A stretch of DNA of 53,043 bases from assembly GCA_945913255.1 (NCBI GenBank), contig CAMEDC010000004.1, positions 88,520-141,562 of the forward strand, given 5' to 3'. The translations under genes were made by a program, and so were the position numbers. Below, piece after piece: positions 42,851-51,543 of the stretch. The stretch comes from an uncultured Lachnospiraceae bacterium (GTDB lineage Bacteria; Bacillota; Clostridia; Lachnospirales; Lachnospiraceae). The first letter of the stretch is position 1, and each line of letters begins with the position of its first letter. Below the pieces are notes generated by a model. It was not told where the DNA came from. It searched no databases and worked only from the letters and a program-made list of their open reading frames with translations.

Positions 42851-44179
42851 CTACTTCACCAATATCACTGTTTTTTGGTACAGTGCTTTCTCATTCAGTA
42901 TCTCCTTGAACTTGCTTCCATCCTCCTGCAGTGCATACCCTTTGATTTCCATGTATTCGTCATAATCACAGATATACACGGTAATCTCGGAAACATCATA
43001 TCCGCTGACAGCCAGCTCATTTGTATTGGTTCCCGCACAGGGCAGCTTTTTCCCGTTCTTGTCGAGCACCACTGCTATAATCAGACGGTCTGACGGTGCA
43101 GTCGGATGCAGCGTGATTTCCACCGGAGATACCTCAATGGTTTCCAGCCCGATACCCTCCTCATTCACCTCACCTATTTCGATAACCTGTACATCCTTGT
43201 CACTCTGCACAATGGTAAGCTCCGGGAATTTCCAGCTGCCGCACACCCTATCCTTACCTGCCTCCGAATACAGATAGAAATATTCGATTTCAAAATTCAG
43301 AGTCATTTCCTGAGGAATCTCATATTCCCTCATATAGAGTCCCCAAGTATCAGCATCCAGTCCCGGCAGCTCCTTTTCCTGTTTTTCCGCCTCCCGGCAC
43401 GCCTCATCATACTTCCTTCCGTCCACATTAATGGACTCATAATCAATGCGTAACATTCCCACAAAGGTGTGGTCATCTTCCAGCTGTCCTTCCAGATATC
43501 TGCCACCGTGATACACATCATCCTTTCGGAAGGAATAGTCTTCAATCGTTCCCATTGTAATCACGCTGCTTCCCTGCAAAGCGGAAGCCATCTCCGGAAA
43601 GGCTTCTTCACTTTCCATACGCACTCCCAGGAAAATAGCCTGGTTGGATGCATAATACTCTGTCAAAGTAAAGGTATACCCCTGATCCTTTGCCTGATAC
43701 AAAACCGTGGATTCTGCTGCTGAACCGTCCGAACCGGCTTCCGCAATCTTCGTTTCTGAACCATCCGACTTGCCCGAAGATTCCTGCGCTCCTGAACCGT
43801 CTGATCCGCCAACTGCATCCTGCGCTCCTTTCGCTTCTGAGCTGTCTTGCAGGTTGTCCGTACCCGGCAGCTTCACAATCTCCTCTTTCGGAATATCCCG
43901 AAATCCCAACAGTCCCTGCACACGTTCCATAACTCCGCCCAGAATCGGCAGTTCCGCCGCCAGGGCAGGGTTCGCAGCGCAGAAGCCCACTGCAAGTACC
44001 ATAATCGCCGCGGCCGCCCCGATTCCGGTAAAAGTCCTGCGAATATGGGTCTTCTTATTTCTAACCGCTCCACGCTTGATTTTCTCATAGGCTTCCTGCA
44101 TCTTTTCCTCAATCAGCGGACTTTCTGTTGTTTCTGCACGCAATATTCTTCTGATATCCTCTTCACGATAACCTGTCAT
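42851..44179 (-). CDS. DUF4179-type membrane anti-sigma factor
   Basis: A 442-residue protein encoded 13 bases after an ECF-type sigma gene. Residues 1-~50 are cytoplasmic and likely bind the sigma factor; one transmembrane helix follows (GIGAAAAIMVLAVGFCAANPALA), then DUF4179 with the characteristic PILGGVMERVQGLLG, a Ser/Gly/Asp-rich insert (~115-160) with repeated SDGS, and a large extracellular beta-rich domain. Position and architecture are those of sigma regulators that sense an envelope signal. ATG 44179 has AGAGGAG upstream. The partner sigma gene is interrupted, which may leave this protein without a target. Confidence 0.82.
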   Translation of the reverse strand: MTGYREEDIRRILRAETTESPLIEEKMQEAYEKIKRGAVRNKKTHIRRTFTGIGAAAAIMVLAVGFCAANPALAAELPILGGVMERVQGLLGFRDIPKEEIVKLPGTDNLQDSSEAKGAQDAVGGSDGSGAQESSGKSDGSETKIAEAGSDGSAAESTVLYQAKDQGYTFTLTEYYASNQAIFLGVRMESEEAFPEMASALQGSSVITMGTIEDYSFRKDDVYHGGRYLEGQLEDDHTFVGMLRIDYESINVDGRKYDEACREAEKQEKELPGLDADTWGLYMREYEIPQEMTLNFEIEYFYLYSEAGKDRVCGSWKFPELTIVQSDKDVQVIEIGEVNEEGIGLETIEVSPVEITLHPTAPSDRLIIAVVLDKNGKKLPCAGTNTNELAVSGYDVSEITVYICDYDEYMEIKGYALQEDGSKFKEILNEKALYQKTVILVK

Positions 44180-44192
44180 CTCGATTCTCCTC

Positions 44193-44711
44193 TCACGCCT
44201 CCAGCTGCGCCCGCAGCTGTTCCTTTCCCCTGTGAATCCGGCTTTTCACGGTATTCTCTTTCATATGCAGCATCTGTGCAATTTCACCGATGGAAAACTG
44301 TTCTCCGTAATACATCTGGAAAATCACTCTGCTGTCCTCCGGAAGTTCCTTCAGTAAATCGCAAAATTCCAGATTCGTACTGAAGTCATAAGAAAGCCGG
44401 TCTGCTTCCGACACTGTCTAAAGCCCTTCACTCACCGCTTCCATGGAAATCACTTTGCTCTTCCTGCGCTTTATAGCAATACAGTTATTGATCAGGATTC
44501 TTGTCAGCCAGGTTCGGAAAAATTCCGGTTTTTTCAGCGTATCCAGTTTTTCAAATGCCGCCAGTATGGTTTCCTGCAGGGCATCCGCAACATCCTCTTC
44601 ATTTCCCAGATAAGCATAAGCAACCCGTTTCATGGTCTGCTTATTCTGTTCCATCAGGGTGATAAAGGCTTCCGCATCGCCCTTTTTTGCTTTTTTCACT
44701 AGTTTTTCCAT
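44193..44711 (-). pseudogene. ECF-type sigma factor gene interrupted by one in-frame amber codon
   Basis: ATG 44711 (GGAGG four bases upstream) opens a sigma-70-family protein: region 2 (GDAEAFITLMEQNKQTMKRVAYAYLGNEEDVADALQETILAAF ... FRTWLTRILIN) up to residue 97, then a TAG at 44418-44420. The same frame continues without shift into region 4 (LPEDSRVIFQMYYGEQFSIGEIAQMLHMKENTVKSRIHRGKEQL), ending at 44193. A GTG at 44414 with GAAGGG nine bases upstream could restart translation and yield region 4 as a separate protein. So it is either a nonsense mutation (probably from CAG) or a functioning two-piece sigma factor. Without either suppression or restart it is dead. Confidence 0.85.
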
Positions 44712-44815
44712 GTATCCTCCACTCCACATCCGGCCGGATGCAATGTAAAGCATTTACTGCTTACACATATTAGAAGAACAGACACCGCTTTCGGTTGCAT
44801 CAAATTTGATTATGT

Positions 44816-44849
44816 AAAAAAGGCTACCCGACTTGAAGGGGTAACCTTT
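44816..44849 (-). terminator. Terminator after the GNAT gene
   Basis: Minus strand: AAGGTTACCCC and GGGTAGCCTT pair (10-11 bp with a G-U) across an 8-base loop, followed by TTTT. It lies about 50 bases past the acetyltransferase stop and insulates it from the sigma gene. Confidence 0.85.
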
Positions 44850-44900
44850 CATCTTATTTCTTACAATATTCGTAATACAAGCCTCCCGGTAAACAATATA

Positions 44901-45356
44901 TTATCTTTTCCTGACAAATCGATAGACTTTTACATTACCATCCATTTCTGTCGATTCTATTTGAAATAAGCACTTTTCTGTATAAAACTTCACATTTTCT
45001 TCTTTATCAGCGGGAGTAATCAATGTAAACTTCTTCCAATCGCTGTAATAAGACAAGGCAAATTGAAAGGCCTTTGTTCCGATTCCCTTTCCCTGGAATT
45101 CAGGTATGATACATAAGCATCCGACTTCATAAGTAGCTTCAGCCGTTTTTTTACAGGAAATAGAACCGACCGGCGTACCGTCACACAGAATGACAAACTT
45201 CGGCGCTTTGATAATCGACTGTTCCATCATTTCTTTGGTTTTTCCATATCCGGGACATTCACCATATTTCACAAAGTCACTGTAAAATGATGCATTATAG
45301 ATATCCGCAAGCACTTCGGCATCTTCAACCTTTGCTTCTTTAAAATCAATTAACAT
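44901..45356 (-). CDS. GNAT-family N-acetyltransferase
   Basis: A 151-residue acetyl-CoA-dependent acetyltransferase. The N-terminal ADIYNASF region, the central beta strands (VGSISCKK...YEVGCLCIIPEFQGKGIGTKAF) and the acetyl-CoA pyrophosphate loop QGKGIG are typical. The substrate may be an amine, a peptide N-terminus or a small metabolite. ATG 45356 follows AAAGGG; an upstream ATG in frame lacks a site. A terminator follows. Confidence 0.9.
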   Translation of the reverse strand: MLIDFKEAKVEDAEVLADIYNASFYSDFVKYGECPGYGKTKEMMEQSIIKAPKFVILCDGTPVGSISCKKTAEATYEVGCLCIIPEFQGKGIGTKAFQFALSYYSDWKKFTLITPADKEENVKFYTEKCLFQIESTEMDGNVKVYRFVRKR

Positions 45357-45420
45357 GGTAACCCTTTCCGCAAACTCCATTTCGAAATGGTTTGAAAGCT
45401 ATTATCACTGATAGTCTCTT

Positions 45421-47046
45421 TTATGAATTACATAAAAGCAACTTCGTATAATCCATCTTGGGATTCCGGAAGATTTCTTCTGTTTCCCCCGTCTCAATAA
45501 TCTTTCCGTCCTTCATGACCATGATACGGTCACACATATGGTATACCACATTGATGTCGTGGGAGATAAAGAGGTAGGACAGCTTCATCTCCTGCTGCAG
45601 CTTCTGCATCAGTTCCATAATCTGCGCCTGAATGGTAACATCCAGAGCGGAAACCGGCTCATCCGCAACCAGAAAACCCGGATGCATAATCAATGCCTGT
45701 CCGATACTGACACGCTGTCTCTGCCCGCCGGAAAGCTGGGATGGCTTTCTGTCGAAATATTTGTCCTCCATACCGACCCGATGCAACATATCATAGGCAG
45801 CTGCTTCCATATCTGCCTTCGTCATGGAAAGGGATTTATCCAGCGCGCAAGCTGCCCGCATGGGCTCCTGCAAAAGCCATCCGATGGTTTTTGTAGGATT
45901 CAGGCTACTGTACGGATCCTGAAAAATCATCTGAGGACGAGTCGTGTGATGTACAACCTCACCCGTAATATCCTTATTCATACCCAGAATCGCCTTGGAA
46001 AGCGAGGTCTTTCCGCAGCCGCTCTCGCCTACCAGACCAAGGCTTTCTCCTCGGTAAATCTCAAAATCCGCCCCTTCTACCACACAATGCTTCTTTTTGG
46101 CAGAAAAGAGGCTGTTGCCGCCGTCACGGTAGAATACGGAGAGATCCCGAACTTCCAATACCGTCCGATTTGCACTTCCGGAGTTCTGCTCTGACCCGGT
46201 GCCCGACATTCCGTTGCTTTCTGCTCCGCCACCTGCTGCCGGTCTTTCCATCACCGACACTCTCTTCTTCATCCGGGAAGGCACCGCCTCAATCAGACGC
46301 CTTGTATATTCCTGCTTCGGGTGCTGAAAAATTTCCTCCGTGTCACCCTGTTCCACCACGCATCCGTCCTTCATGACAACAACCCGATTGCAGATGCGTC
46401 TCGCCAGATTCAAATCATGCGTGATAAAAAGCATGGCGTTCTGCTCTTTCGTATTGATGTCCCGAAGCAGCTCCACAATCTGATTCTGAATGGTAACATC
46501 CAGCGCCGTGGTAGGTTCATCCGCAACCACCAGGTCGGGATGCAGAATAATTGCCATGGCAATCATCACCCTCTGGCGCATTCCGCCGGAAAGCTCGTGT
46601 GGATAACTGCCATAAACCTTCTCCGCATTCCGCAGTCCCACTGCCTCAAAGGTTTCCAGTACTCTCGCTTTGATTTCTTCTTTTTGCAGACCCGTATGAA
46701 GTTTCAGCACCTCTTCCACCTGCCTGCCCACCCGTTGTGTCGGATTTAAGGAGGTCATGGGCTCCTGAAACACCATGGACATATAATCCCCACGGTATTT
46801 GCGATACAACTCCTTATCCAGCGGTTTTCCCGCTTCCCGCAGAACCACATCCTCAAACAGGATGCGTCCCGAAGTAAGCCTAGCAGTTTCCGATACCAAT
46901 CCCATGAGCGTCAGCGCCGTCACGGATTTTCCGGAACCGGATTCCCCTACAACACCCAGTATCTCTCCCTCTTTCAGTTCCAGGCTGACATTCTTCACCA
47001 CTTCCGTGCCGTCGAAGGCCACAGAAAGATTCTCAATTCTTATCAT
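45421..47046 (-). CDS. Oligopeptide ABC transporter, fused ATPase subunits (DppD-DppF type)
   Basis: A 541-residue protein with two complete ATPase halves. The first half (about 1-260) has Walker A GESGSGKS, signature SGGMRQRV and DEPTTALD; the second half (from about 290) has [16 protein letters not shown] and DEPVSALD. A Gly/Ser/Asn-rich linker (~270-290) separates them. Most peptide transporters encode these as two genes. It energises uptake of di- or oligopeptides (or Ni/other ligands of the family). ATG 47046 with GGAGG overlaps the end of the upstream permease gene. Last gene of the four-gene operon. Confidence 0.93.
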   Translation of the reverse strand: MIRIENLSVAFDGTEVVKNVSLELKEGEILGVVGESGSGKSVTALTLMGLVSETARLTSGRILFEDVVLREAGKPLDKELYRKYRGDYMSMVFQEPMTSLNPTQRVGRQVEEVLKLHTGLQKEEIKARVLETFEAVGLRNAEKVYGSYPHELSGGMRQRVMIAMAIILHPDLVVADEPTTALDVTIQNQIVELLRDINTKEQNAMLFITHDLNLARRICNRVVVMKDGCVVEQGDTEEIFQHPKQEYTRRLIEAVPSRMKKRVSVMERPAAGGGAESNGMSGTGSEQNSGSANRTVLEVRDLSVFYRDGGNSLFSAKKKHCVVEGADFEIYRGESLGLVGESGCGKTSLSKAILGMNKDITGEVVHHTTRPQMIFQDPYSSLNPTKTIGWLLQEPMRAACALDKSLSMTKADMEAAAYDMLHRVGMEDKYFDRKPSQLSGGQRQRVSIGQALIMHPGFLVADEPVSALDVTIQAQIMELMQKLQQEMKLSYLFISHDINVVYHMCDRIMVMKDGKIIETGETEEIFRNPKMDYTKLLLCNS

Positions 47047-47854
47047 CTTGTGACCTCCGTATTCCTTCGCTGAACAGCGAAAATCCCAGCACAATCCATA
47101 CAATCGTAAGTCCCGGTGCCAGCGCATACCAGGGTGCCGACTGCAGATAGCCCTGCGCATCGGAAAGCATCTTTCCCAGACTGGCATCCGGAGGCTGCAC
47201 GCCGATTCCCAGATAGCTCATGCCGGACTCTGCCAGAATTGCATTGTTAAAGCCAATCATAACAGATACCCAGAACACCGAAAAAATATTGGGCAGAATA
47301 TGCACAAACAGAATCCGCACTCTGCTCACGCCCATCAGTCTTGCCCGCTTAATGTAATCCGCATCTCTCAGACGGATGAATTCGCTTCGCACAATTCTCA
47401 CATAACTGGGAATGAATACAATACTCAGAGAAATAATGACATTCTGCTTTCCCGTACCCAACAGGCTGATGATAACCAGCGTCAGAAGAATGCTGGGGAA
47501 TCCGTTGACCGCATCCGTAATCCGCATGACAATTTCATCCAGAATACCGCCGAAATATCCGGTAATTGCGCCCAGAAGAATCCCTGCCGTGCCGGAGACC
47601 AGTACCACCAGGGTGGAAATCAAAATAGTAGTGCTGCACCCCTGCATCACCCGTGAAAAAATATCCCTTCCGAAATTATCCGTTCCGAAAATATGGCGCA
47701 GGGATGGCGGATTAAATTTCTCTGCGGCAGACATGGCAGTGGTGCTGTAGGGAGTCCAGAAAAATCCCACAATTCCCAGCACCACAGCAAGACCTGTCAT
47801 CAACAGGCCTGCCACAAGATATTTATTCCATTTTCCCTTCTTTTCTTTTTTCAT
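47033..47854 (-). CDS. Oligopeptide ABC transporter permease (DppC type)
   Basis: A 273-residue permease with a basic N-terminus, a first helix (VAGLLMTGLAVVLGIVGFF), the N-terminal OppC-like region (HIFGTDNFGRDIFSRVMQG) and the binding-protein-dependent transport domain with the EAA-like loop RARLMGVSRVRILFVHILPNI. It forms a heterodimer with the DppB-type permease and contacts the fused ATPase. Its stop overlaps the ATPase start by 14 bases. Confidence 0.93.
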   Translation of the reverse strand: MKKEKKGKWNKYLVAGLLMTGLAVVLGIVGFFWTPYSTTAMSAAEKFNPPSLRHIFGTDNFGRDIFSRVMQGCSTTILISTLVVLVSGTAGILLGAITGYFGGILDEIVMRITDAVNGFPSILLTLVIISLLGTGKQNVIISLSIVFIPSYVRIVRSEFIRLRDADYIKRARLMGVSRVRILFVHILPNIFSVFWVSVMIGFNNAILAESGMSYLGIGVQPPDASLGKMLSDAQGYLQSAPWYALAPGLTIVWIVLGFSLFSEGIRRSQDDKN

Positions 47855-47906
47855 AAAGTAATCCTGCCCGGTTACTGCTTCTCGCGGTTCTTATTTCCCA
47901 CCATCA

Positions 47907-48887
47907 CTACTTTTCACTGATTCTCGGATCAATGATACGATACAGAATATCTACCAGGAAATATACAAAAATAACCACAAAGGTAATATACAAAATCAAA
48001 ATCTCTACCACGGGAAAATCCCTGGTGGAAATCGAACTGATCAACAGCCTTCCGATACCGGGAAGTCCGAAAACCTGTTCAATCACAATACTGCCTGCCA
48101 CAATCTCCGCAACAATCATCCCTAAGAACGTAACAACGGGCATCATGGCATTTCTGAGCACATGTCCGTACAGCACTCTGCGCCTGGTACAGCCCTTGCT
48201 GTAAGCCGTGCGCACATAGTCGGATTTCAGCTCCGTCAGCATGGAATTGCGAAGAAATCTTGCTGTCATGGCAATTTTCGGCAGGGCAATGGACAACGCC
48301 GGGAACAACAGGTAGCCGAGGAAGCCCCAAAAATCTTCCTTGTAGCTGATATAGCCTCCTGGTGTAAAAAACTTGAACAGAATGCCAAACAGATAAGTCA
48401 CCAGGATTCCCAGGAAAAAAGAAGGAATTGCCATGGTCGTCTGGGTAATGACACCCAGGGCAGCATCCAGAAAATGCCCCAGCTTATCCGTCGCACGGCT
48501 CGCGCTTCTGGCCCATAACACACCAAGGGGAATGGAAACCACAATAATAAAGACCAGCGAGACCGCCGCCAGCCAGAGTGTCACGGGAAGCTTGTCCCCA
48601 ACGAGCTCCTTTACCGGCATCATCTCATTCATGTTCTTGGAATAGCGGTAGCTGACACCGAGATCACCCTTCAGCACATCTCCCACCCAGCTGAAATACC
48701 GCACCACAGGAGGCTTATTTAATCCCAGTTCTTCCCGAAGCTGTTCCTCCCGCTCGGGAGTCGCCTCAGTTCCCAGGATGGATGTCACCACATCCCCCGG
48801 AATAATCTGAAAAGCTAGGAAGGCAGCCACGGAAACCAGGAACAATGTCATAATGAGAGTAAATAGTTTTTTACCGAAATATTTCAC
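47907..48887 (-). CDS. Oligopeptide ABC transporter permease (DppB type)
   Basis: A 326-residue permease with the DppB N-terminal signature (FAFQIIPGDVV-like: LAFQIIPGDVVTSILG, then PVVRYFSWVGDVLKGDLGVSYRY) and the EAA loop YSKGCTRRRVLYGHVLRNA. Start: GTG at 48887 has AGGAGG six bases upstream, while the ATG at 48908 overlaps that same site, so GTG is chosen. Second gene of the peptide uptake operon. Confidence 0.92.
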   Translation of the reverse strand: MKYFGKKLFTLIMTLFLVSVAAFLAFQIIPGDVVTSILGTEATPEREEQLREELGLNKPPVVRYFSWVGDVLKGDLGVSYRYSKNMNEMMPVKELVGDKLPVTLWLAAVSLVFIIVVSIPLGVLWARSASRATDKLGHFLDAALGVITQTTMAIPSFFLGILVTYLFGILFKFFTPGGYISYKEDFWGFLGYLLFPALSIALPKIAMTARFLRNSMLTELKSDYVRTAYSKGCTRRRVLYGHVLRNAMMPVVTFLGMIVAEIVAGSIVIEQVFGLPGIGRLLISSISTRDFPVVEILILYITFVVIFVYFLVDILYRIIDPRISEK

Positions 48888-48943
48888 GGGCTGCCTCCTT
48901 TCTTTCAACTTAATTTTGCGGAATAGGTCTTCGTTTGGCTCAC

Positions 48944-50545
48944 TTATTCCGCATAGTATACCGTACTCAAATCCTGTACATAGACAGGGTAGAACTTATA
49001 GCCTGCAAGCTTTTTGCTGATTGCCGTCGTATTGGCGGGAACCTGAAGGAATGCACTTCCGGCTTCCTCGCAGAGAAGCTTCTGCAGATCTGCATAATAG
49101 CCCGCCTTCAAGACAGGGTCTAAGGCAGCCTGTGCTTTCTGGTAAAGTGCATCATACTCCTCGTTTGCAAAGTTAATAAAGTTCTTTTTGGAATCTGTCT
49201 GGAATCTGTTCAACAGATAGCCGGGCGTCATATCACAGGTAATACCGCTGATGGTAGCCTGGTACTGTCGTCCGTTGTAAACCTCGTCCAGCCATGTGCT
49301 CCACTCCACTGCCTTGATGGTAGCATTGATGCCTGCTGCCTTCAGCTGCTCCACAACCACCTCTCCGGTCTGCATATGGAACTCATAGTTGGAAGGAATG
49401 GCAATTTCCAGGTCAAAGCCGTCGGGATATCCTGCCTCTGTCAGCAGTTCCTTCGCCTTTTCCACATTTGCGGTAGTACCGTACACATCATTCAAATCAA
49501 CGTAGTTGTCCTTCAAAGTGGGTAGCATGGCAGAACTGATAATGGTTCCGTTGCCGCCGGCTACAAACTCGTTCACCATGTCCTTATCCAATGCATAGCA
49601 GATTGCCTGACGAACCTTCACATTATCTAAAGGCTCCGCCGCATTGTTCAAAAACAGCGCCTGTACCACGTTGGAAGGGGAAGAAATCACCTGGAAGGTG
49701 TCCTTCAGTTCATTTGCCTGGGAATCGGTCAGGTACGCATAGATGTCGATGCTGCCGCCCTGCAGTTCCAACAGTGCGGAATCCGGGCTGTTGACAATCT
49801 TGAAGTCCACCTTGTCAAGGTAAGGCAGACCCTCCTGCCAGTAATCGGGATTCTTCTCCACTACGATTCCCTCCTGGGGCGTATAGGAGACAAAAGAAAA
49901 CGGTCCCGTACCAATGGGATTTGCCGCCTCATCCTCTCCGCTTCCCGCGGGAATGATTGCTGCCACGAAGCTGTAAATCAGCTCTGTGTTTGCTGCGCCC
50001 ACTGTCACCTGAACCGTCTTATCATCCAAAATATCTACGGACTGAATTGCTTTCATTGTGGAAATCAGCGGGGTGCCGTCCAAAAGTCCCGATACTCTCT
50101 CCAGAGAGTATTTCACATCCTCACATGTCACAACATTGCCATTGTGAAACTTTACGTTATCTCTCAAGGTGAAGGTATATACCAGACCATCCTCTGAGAT
50201 TTCGTAATCGCTGGCTACTGCGCAAATCAAGTTACCGTTTTCATCGGGCTTAACCAAGCCTTCAAAAATGTTAAACAGAATTTCTTTTGTTCCTGCCGCC
50301 GTTGCTTTATGAGGGTCAAGACTGTCAATATCCTGTTGTATGCCTACAACAACGGAGCCGCCGTATACAGGTCCTTCCTGTGCTTCACCGGAAGATGCCT
50401 CAGATGCCTGTACATCCGAGGATTCTGCGACAGACTCCTTAGAGGAATGATCCTCCGAAGACTCTCCTGTGCCGTCTGCGCCACATCCGCCCAGTACAGC
50501 CATTGTCAGAAGCGCCATGAAAAATATACTGAAACGTTTCTTCAT
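48944..50545 (-). CDS. Peptide ABC transporter substrate-binding lipoprotein (DppA/OppA type)
   Basis: A 533-residue lipoprotein of solute-binding family 5: signal peptide with lipobox VLGGC (Cys21), a Ser/Glu-rich linker, then the binding domain with the family signature (LVYTFTLRDNVKFHNGNVVTCEDVKYSLERV) and NPIGTGPFSFVSY. It captures peptides outside the cell and delivers them to the DppB/DppC-type pore. First gene of the operon, with a promoter at 50604-50631. Confidence 0.94.
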   Translation of the reverse strand: MKKRFSIFFMALLTMAVLGGCGADGTGESSEDHSSKESVAESSDVQASEASSGEAQEGPVYGGSVVVGIQQDIDSLDPHKATAAGTKEILFNIFEGLVKPDENGNLICAVASDYEISEDGLVYTFTLRDNVKFHNGNVVTCEDVKYSLERVSGLLDGTPLISTMKAIQSVDILDDKTVQVTVGAANTELIYSFVAAIIPAGSGEDEAANPIGTGPFSFVSYTPQEGIVVEKNPDYWQEGLPYLDKVDFKIVNSPDSALLELQGGSIDIYAYLTDSQANELKDTFQVISSPSNVVQALFLNNAAEPLDNVKVRQAICYALDKDMVNEFVAGGNGTIISSAMLPTLKDNYVDLNDVYGTTANVEKAKELLTEAGYPDGFDLEIAIPSNYEFHMQTGEVVVEQLKAAGINATIKAVEWSTWLDEVYNGRQYQATISGITCDMTPGYLLNRFQTDSKKNFINFANEEYDALYQKAQAALDPVLKAGYYADLQKLLCEEAGSAFLQVPANTTAISKKLAGYKFYPVYVQDLSTVYYAE

Positions 50546-50603
50546 AATTTGCTCTTCTCCTCTTCGAATTAAGACTTCCTCTCATTATTCAATTGTCCCC
50601 ACC

Positions 50604-50631
50604 ATTGTATCACAGAATACGTGGTTTGCAA
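50604..50631 (-). promoter_or_regulatory. Promoter of the peptide transporter operon
   Basis: Minus strand: TTGCAA (50626-50631), a 16-base spacer, and TACAAT (50604-50609), close to sigma-A consensus; about 60 bases upstream of the lipoprotein ATG. It also lies just past the folD stop. Confidence 0.7.
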
Positions 50632-50644
50632 GTTTTTTTTACTT

Positions 50645-51481
50645 CTACTGCACCCCGTTCACGCAGTTGTTCATGAGCATGGCGATGGTCATGGGACCGA
50701 CGCCGCCGGGGACGGGGGTGATGGCGCTGCAGTGCGGTGCCACGCTGTCAAAATCCACATCTCCGCAAAGCTTATTGTTTTCATTGCGGTGGATGCCCAC
50801 ATCGATGACAACCGCACCTTCTTTGACGAAGCTGGCATCAATGAATTTCGGCTTACCGATCGCTGCCACCAGAATATCCGCACGCTTCGTAATTTCCTTC
50901 AGATTTTTTGTGCGGGAATGGCATATGGTCACAGTGCCGTTTTCCCGAAGCAGCAGCATAGCCATGGGTTTGCCGACGATATTGCTTCTGCCCAGTACCA
51001 CGCACTCCTTCCCTTCGATTTCAATACCGGAGCGCTTCAAAAGCTGAATCACACCGGCAGGGGTACAGGATACATAGCCCGGTCTCCCAATACTTAAATT
51101 ACCCACATTTACCGGATGGAAGCCATCCACATCCTTCTCGGGGGCAATCGCCAGCAAAATCTTATTTTCATCGATGTGCTTCGGCACAGGCAGCTGCACC
51201 AGAATGCCGTTGACATTCTCCTTTGCATTCAATTCTTCAATCAGTCCGAGCAGTTCTTCCTCTGTGGTTTCCTCCGGCAGTTCATAGGAAAGGGAATCAA
51301 TGCCGATATACTCGCACGCCTTTTTCTTGTTGCCCACATACACGCTGGAGGCAGGGTCATTGCCCACCTGGATAACCGCAAGGCACCTGGTCTGTCCCTC
51401 CGCTTTCAGCTGCGCTACCTGCTCCTTCAGTTCGTCCTTGATTGCCTGTGAAATCTTCTTACCGTCGATCATCTGATACAT
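50645..51481 (-). CDS. folD: Methylenetetrahydrofolate dehydrogenase/cyclohydrolase FolD
   Basis: Bifunctional enzyme of one-carbon metabolism interconverting 5,10-methylene-, methenyl- and 10-formyl-tetrahydrofolate. The 278-residue protein has the family signatures VYVGNKKKACEYIGI with the catalytic Tyr/Lys, GILVQLPVPKHI, the NADP loop VVLGRSNIVGKP and the C-terminal PVPGGVGPMT. ATG 51481 has GAGGAGG nine bases upstream; an earlier ATG is in frame without a site. Intact and of normal length. Confidence 0.96.
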   Translation of the reverse strand: MYQMIDGKKISQAIKDELKEQVAQLKAEGQTRCLAVIQVGNDPASSVYVGNKKKACEYIGIDSLSYELPEETTEEELLGLIEELNAKENVNGILVQLPVPKHIDENKILLAIAPEKDVDGFHPVNVGNLSIGRPGYVSCTPAGVIQLLKRSGIEIEGKECVVLGRSNIVGKPMAMLLLRENGTVTICHSRTKNLKEITKRADILVAAIGKPKFIDASFVKEGAVVIDVGIHRNENNKLCGDVDFDSVAPHCSAITPVPGGVGPMTIAMLMNNCVNGVQ

Positions 51482-51543
51482 TTTTTCATCCTCCTCGTTA
51501 AAATGTTTATGCATTATTTGTTATAGCTGTTATGATAAAATTC

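Noticed and set aside
44418..44420. Pyrrolysine-type recoding of the TAG in the sigma gene
   Set aside because: No structured insertion element, no Pyl machinery in the window, and the protein is not a methylamine enzyme; mutation or restart are simpler explanations.
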